From the NCBI GenBank assembly GCA_017379255.1, contig JAFNWZ010000191.1, positions 1 through 8,305 of the forward strand: a stretch of 8,305 nt of DNA, written 5' to 3'. The notes under the pieces were generated by a model. It searched no databases. It had not been told where the DNA came from and saw only the letters and a list, made by a program, of their open reading frames with translations. A program made the position numbers and the translations under genes. Below, piece after piece: positions 6,297 to 8,305 of the stretch. Each line of letters starts with the position of its first letter. Position 1 is the stretch's first letter. Origin of the DNA: Akkermansia sp. (GTDB lineage Bacteria; Verrucomicrobiota; Verrucomicrobiia; Verrucomicrobiales; Akkermansiaceae).

Positions 6297-6338
6297 AAAT
6301 CTCCTAACTGTTGAAATGATGCAGTTAGGAGATTTTTT
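6297..6338 (+). terminator. Intrinsic terminator of tRNA-Gln
   Basis: A perfect long stem is formed by ATCTCCTAACTG (6299-6310) and CAGTTAGGAGAT (6322-6333), extended by A-T pairs into a run of six T at 6333-6338. The loop is 11 bases. It lies directly downstream of the tRNA in the same orientation. Confidence 0.9.
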
Positions 6339-6371
6339 CGCAACAGCGTTGCGACTATCGTTGCGACTACT
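6338..6371 (+). repeat. Clustered GTTGCGA repeats next to the tRNA terminator
   Basis: TCGCAAC (6338-6344) and GTTGCGA (6348-6354) form a perfect 7-bp inverted repeat around AGC. A second direct copy follows, so that GTTGCGACTA occurs at 6348-6357 and 6360-6369, 12 bases apart. Such short clustered sites beside a tRNA and a recombinase remnant resemble recombinase-binding sites of an integrated element. The repeats are seen directly; the role is inferred. Confidence 0.55.
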
Positions 6372-6640
6372 GATGCAAAAATTGTTCAAATTCAGACATT
6401 TTGGCATCATAAAATTTCTACAATGTTATTATCTTTGTTCTGCCGCAAGGTCATGGATAGGAAACATGTGAGGACGAGATTGTCCTGATACCAATACCAG
6501 AACTCTGTCAATACCTTTGGGGCAATATCTCTGTTTATCCAATTGGCAAAGTCTGTGCCATTGTTCCAGTTCCATTTGTAAGTAATCTACTCTTTTATTA
6601 TAAGTTATTTACTTTTTTTAAGGAGTGGAGAGAGGAAGAT
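6372..6640. other. AT-rich non-coding stretch, no convincing gene
   Basis: This stretch is visibly richer in A and T than the housekeeping DNA to its left. It holds two short overlapping minus-strand open frames: one of 59 codons (6407-6586) without a normal start, and one of 48 codons with an ATG at 6575 and a TAA at 6429. Neither shows a motif I know. They could be relics of a gene lost from the element. A run of seven T (6613-6619) and a purine-rich tract (6620-6646) are the only other features. Confidence 0.4.
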
Positions 6641-6678
6641 AAAAAACTACCGCCCTCGGCTATGAAACCTTGGGCGGT
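6641..6678 (-). terminator. Intrinsic terminator of the PEP-CTERM gene
   Basis: Read on the minus strand, ACCGCCC (6678-6672) pairs with GGGCGGT (6655-6649), and a small inner GGTT-TCAT-AGCC stem can add to it. Two bases later comes a run of six T (6646-6641). It lies 48 bases beyond the PEP-CTERM stop codon, in the correct orientation. Confidence 0.8.
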
Positions 6679-6725
6679 CGCGCAATGCAGGGCTTGGTTA
6701 CCCCACTTGAACTTGTTGTTGTTCC

Positions 6726-7511
6726 TTACTTGCGGCGGCGGCGTGCAGCCAGACCTGCCAGAGCCAGCAGGGAAAGCGTGGCAGTGGTCGGCTCAGGAAC
6801 GGCAGGAGTGACAACATACGAGAGTGTCTGCCAACCGTTTTTCGCAGTCCCAGGCTGCGACATGGTCAGGGTCGTAGAGGCAAGTGTGCCTGTTACCTGG
6901 AAAATCTGAACGCTCTCGGTGTTCGGACTCCAATTGGCGGCTAAATCACCACTGTAAGAAACAGAACTACCGCTAGCCGCAGTAAAACCATTACCATTCA
7001 GGCCTGCATAAGACAGAGTAATGTCATCGCCAAGACCAGTGATGGAGAAACCTGCAGTGTGCTGCTGACGACTGGCTGCTGTCACAAAAAGGGTAATGGT
7101 GTCACCTACTTTTGCAGTCTCACCAAGATTGAGCGTCAAAGTAGATGATGAACCGCCGTTGCCAGTAGCCGTGTAGTAAATACCGCTACCTGTGCTGAAA
7201 TCATCAGCAGTAAAACCATTAGTAGCCGTGAGTCCCAGAGCGGTATTCATTGCCGTAATAGCGGCAGCATTCCCCCATGTCTTCTCTACGCTACCGTCGG
7301 TGGAGCCTGCCCACAAATTCCCTTGAGAGGGGGTGAGAGTCACGGTAGCACCGTTTTGAAGCTCATAGGTGGTTTCACCTACATTGCTAACAAAGAACGA
7401 ATCCGTTATAAAGTCCCTTTCAGGAGCGGTTTCGTTACCAAAGGTAACGACAACAGGAGCCGCGGAAGCGACACCAGCCAGAGCGAGGAGCGCGATAAGT
7501 GTTTTCTTCAT
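6726..7511 (-). CDS. Secreted PEP-CTERM sorting domain protein
   Basis: This 261-residue protein has a Sec signal peptide (MKKTLIALLALAGVASA, cleavage likely after residue 17). The mature body is rich in Gly, Ser, Thr, Asn and Ala and has no cysteine. Its pattern is typical of an extracellular beta-sandwich, and it shows no catalytic motif I recognise. The C-terminus (residues 238-261) is a classic tripartite PEP-CTERM signal: VPEP, a Leu/Ala helix and RRRRK. In known systems such proteins are sorted and processed by an exosortase in the inner membrane and reach the surface or exopolysaccharide. No exosortase gene is in this window. The gene lies alone in AT-richer DNA between a tRNA and a recombinase remnant, so it may be cargo of an integrated element. 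There is no Shine-Dalgarno sequence ahead of the ATG. Confidence 0.88.
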   Translation of the reverse strand: MKKTLIALLALAGVASAAPVVVTFGNETAPERDFITDSFFVSNVGETTYELQNGATVTLTPSQGNLWAGSTDGSVEKTWGNAAAITAMNTALGLTATNGFTADDFSTGSGIYYTATGNGGSSSTLTLNLGETAKVGDTITLFVTAASRQQHTAGFSITGLGDDITLSYAGLNGNGFTAASGSSVSYSGDLAANWSPNTESVQIFQVTGTLASTTLTMSQPGTAKNGWQTLSYVVTPAVPEPTTATLSLLALAGLAARRRRK

Positions 7512-7754
7512 GTTAGTATGGATTGATTATTAGAAGTTTAGATTGAATTGCATAAGTCGTTCAATCTCTTGCGCATTGAGAAGAGAGCAGACTTGCTACA
7601 ATCCAACAGACCTACAATACAGCATTGCCGATGCTGATGCAAGCATAAAATTCGTAAAAAGATTAGAGTTTTACGAGTTAGGACATTAGAAAGAATGATA
7701 AGCAGTGAGAGATACTCAATCATACCTAACAGACAGAGTTTCAACACAAATATA
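7512..7754. other. AT-rich intergenic stretch between the PEP-CTERM gene and the recombinase remnant
   Basis: Apart from the palindromic promoter-like site I see no supported feature. A 69-codon open frame on the minus strand here (7538-7747) has a leucine-rich start but no recognisable domain and no ribosome-binding site, and overlaps the promoter-like sequence, so I do not call it a gene. Confidence 0.4.
7614..7642 (-). promoter_or_regulatory. Putative promoter with palindrome in its spacer, upstream of the PEP-CTERM gene
   Basis: On the minus strand TTGCAT (7642-7637) and TATTGT (7619-7614) are exactly 17 bases apart, and the whole spacer is the palindrome CAGCAT-CGGCA-ATGCTG (7636-7620). 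The predicted start near 7607 would give a leader of about 95 bases. A palindrome placed between -35 and -10 could be an operator. Motif-based, unproven. Confidence 0.35.
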
Positions 7755-7783
7755 AGGCATCAGCATCGACAATGCTGATGCCT
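7755..7783 (-). terminator. Hairpin after the recombinase remnant; related palindrome to 7620-7640
   Basis: AGGCATCAGCAT (7755-7766) pairs perfectly with ATGCTGATGCCT (7772-7783) around a five-base loop. On the minus strand it lies 18 bases beyond the recombinase stop and is followed by TTATATTTGTG, so it may be that gene's terminator. The core GCATCAGCAT-N5-ATGCTG also occurs, on the same strand, at 7640-7620. Confidence 0.6.
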
Positions 7784-7800
7784 CCTTATCTAACTCATCC

Positions 7801-8004
7801 TTATACACTATCAGGAGTAATGTTGTAGAACTCCTCGGCTTCCGTCTTGGTAATAGCACGGCGATAGTGCTTCAACAGCATGCCGATGTCGTGTCCGAGC
7901 TGGTTCGCAGTCTCGGTGTAAACCTGACTTTCTGCCGAGTAGCGGATGCAGTTTTTGAAAAAAAACAAGCCCTGTCTCTTTGTTTCATAACAGGCAGTTG
8001 CCAT
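7801..8004 (-). pseudogene. 3' remnant of a tyrosine recombinase / integrase
   Basis: The open frame encodes 67 residues whose second half matches the C-terminal catalytic end of tyrosine recombinases: TANQLGHDIGMLLKHYRRAI with the Gly-His pair (H38) and the nucleophile Tyr47. It continues as TKTEAEEFYNITP, a typical tail of phage and island integrases. Upstream, KNCIRYS (17-23) looks like the box II arginine region (usually xxLRHS), but the distance to the GH motif is shorter than normal by my estimate. The preceding residues, including three Phe encoded by a run of eight T, do not look like integrase. The N-terminal domain and box I are absent, so the protein cannot be functional. It marks the far end of the presumed element inserted at the tRNA-Gln. 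Confidence 0.75.
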
Positions 8005-8031
8005 AATCTATTGCAGAAAGGTAAAGCAGAA

Positions 8032-8060
8032 CACCCTGCCGCGGCATACGCAGCAGGGTG
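8032..8060 (-). terminator. Probable terminator of the gene encoding the acidic tail
   Basis: CACCCTGC (8032-8039) pairs perfectly with GCAGGGTG (8053-8060) around a 13-base loop. On the minus strand it is 29 bases beyond the TAA at 8090-8092 and is followed by a moderately T-rich stretch (TTCTGCTTTACC). Confidence 0.6.
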
Positions 8061-8089
8061 CCGGAAAATCAGGGGTTGAGGCAGGAGCT

Positions 8090-8305
8090 TTACTCCTCTT
8101 CGGATTCCTCTTCTTCAAAATCCTCGTCAGAGGCTTCCTCCTCAGAAGCTTCTTCTTCCTCAGATTCCTCTTCCTCGGAAGCTTCCTCTTCTTCGGTCTC
8201 CTCTTCGGTGGTTTCTTCCTCATCGGCATCGCCTTCGGAATCACCCTCCTCATCTGCAGCAGGAGTGGAAGCAGCGGCGGCCTTCTCGGCAGCGGCAGCA
8301 GCAGC
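8090..8305 (-). CDS. C-terminal acidic tail of an unidentified protein (5' part outside window)
   Basis: The minus-strand frame enters at the right edge and ends with TAA at 8090-8092, giving 71 residues. It starts as an Ala-rich linker (AAAAAAEKAAAASTPAADEE) and continues as an almost pure Glu/Ser/Ala/Asp tail with repeats of the form EEEEASEEEE, ending ESEEE. There is hardly any basic residue after the first Lys. The gene is read as real because it ends next to a good terminator and is GC-rich like the housekeeping DNA. Such tails occur on several ribosomal proteins, histone-like or RNA-binding proteins and chaperones, where they repel nucleic acid or bind basic partners. The tail alone does not identify the protein. 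Confidence 0.7.
   Translation of the reverse strand, partial: AAAAAAEKAAAASTPAADEEGDSEGDADEEETTEEETEEEEASEEEESEEEEASEEEASDEDFEEEESEEE

Noticed and set aside
6670..6909. A 79-codon plus-strand frame over the PEP-CTERM 3' end
   Set aside because: It is antisense to the PEP-CTERM C-terminus, whose signal motif is unmistakable.
7801..8089. Second copy of the tRNA-Gln 3' end as the right attachment site
   Set aside because: I looked by eye for GAGACTAG or the T-arm sequence in this region and found no convincing match, so no attachment-site pair is claimed.
8008..8253. A Lys/Arg-rich 81-codon minus-strand frame at the right edge
   Set aside because: It is the shifted frame of GAG/GAA-rich codons; the in-frame reading is the acidic tail ending at 8090. 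Its start lies inside that gene and it runs through the terminator.

Overview
The window looks like a chromosomal segment of a Verrucomicrobium, most likely Akkermansia or a close relative. This is inferred from three things: a PEP-CTERM protein ending in a VPEP motif, a Leu/Ala helix and an RRRRK tail; housekeeping genes that mostly lack Shine-Dalgarno sequences; and the mix of GC-rich housekeeping DNA with a visibly AT-richer insertion. No database search was possible, so the genus is a guess.

Layout. Positions 1-419 hold the 3' end of metK (S-adenosylmethionine synthetase, + strand), followed by hairpins. Positions 600-2952 hold a tight + strand pair: dnaB (replicative helicase) and a lipoprotein N-acetylmuramoyl-L-alanine amidase. 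Positions 2935-3458 are a non-coding repeat block. Positions 6071 down to 3466 are a minus-strand operon read prfA (release factor 1), prmC (the methyltransferase that modifies the release-factor GGQ glutamine), then a small multi-pass membrane protein of unknown function. Positions 6219-6289 are a tRNA-Gln(TTG) with a clear promoter and terminator. Positions about 6290-8030 are an AT-richer stretch holding clustered GTTGCGA repeats just after the tRNA terminator, a PEP-CTERM secreted protein, repeated palindromes and the 3' remnant of a tyrosine recombinase; it looks like a decayed element inserted at the tRNA. From 8090 to the right edge is the extremely acidic C-terminal tail of an unidentified minus-strand protein.

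The most unusual part is the repeat block between the convergent amidase and membrane-protein genes. It consists of three arrays of about five to six consecutive small hairpins. Stem sequences differ from hairpin to hairpin yet stay self-complementary, while the linker between them is a constant ATTTCAT. Each array has a polarity and ends in a distinct last hairpin framed by TGAG and CGACT. Two arrays are a 169-bp direct duplication that starts inside the last codons of the amidase gene; the third is inverted and starts a few bases after the stop of the membrane-protein gene. The first and the inverted array are therefore each in sense orientation at the 3' end of a gene. Many loops are GNA or GNNA, which favours stable single-stranded DNA or RNA hairpins. 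The function is unknown: 3'-end mRNA elements and mobile single-strand elements are both possible.

Functional links: prfA and prmC are enzyme substrate and modifier, and PrmC consumes the S-adenosylmethionine made by MetK. The tRNA-Gln probably served as an integration site.
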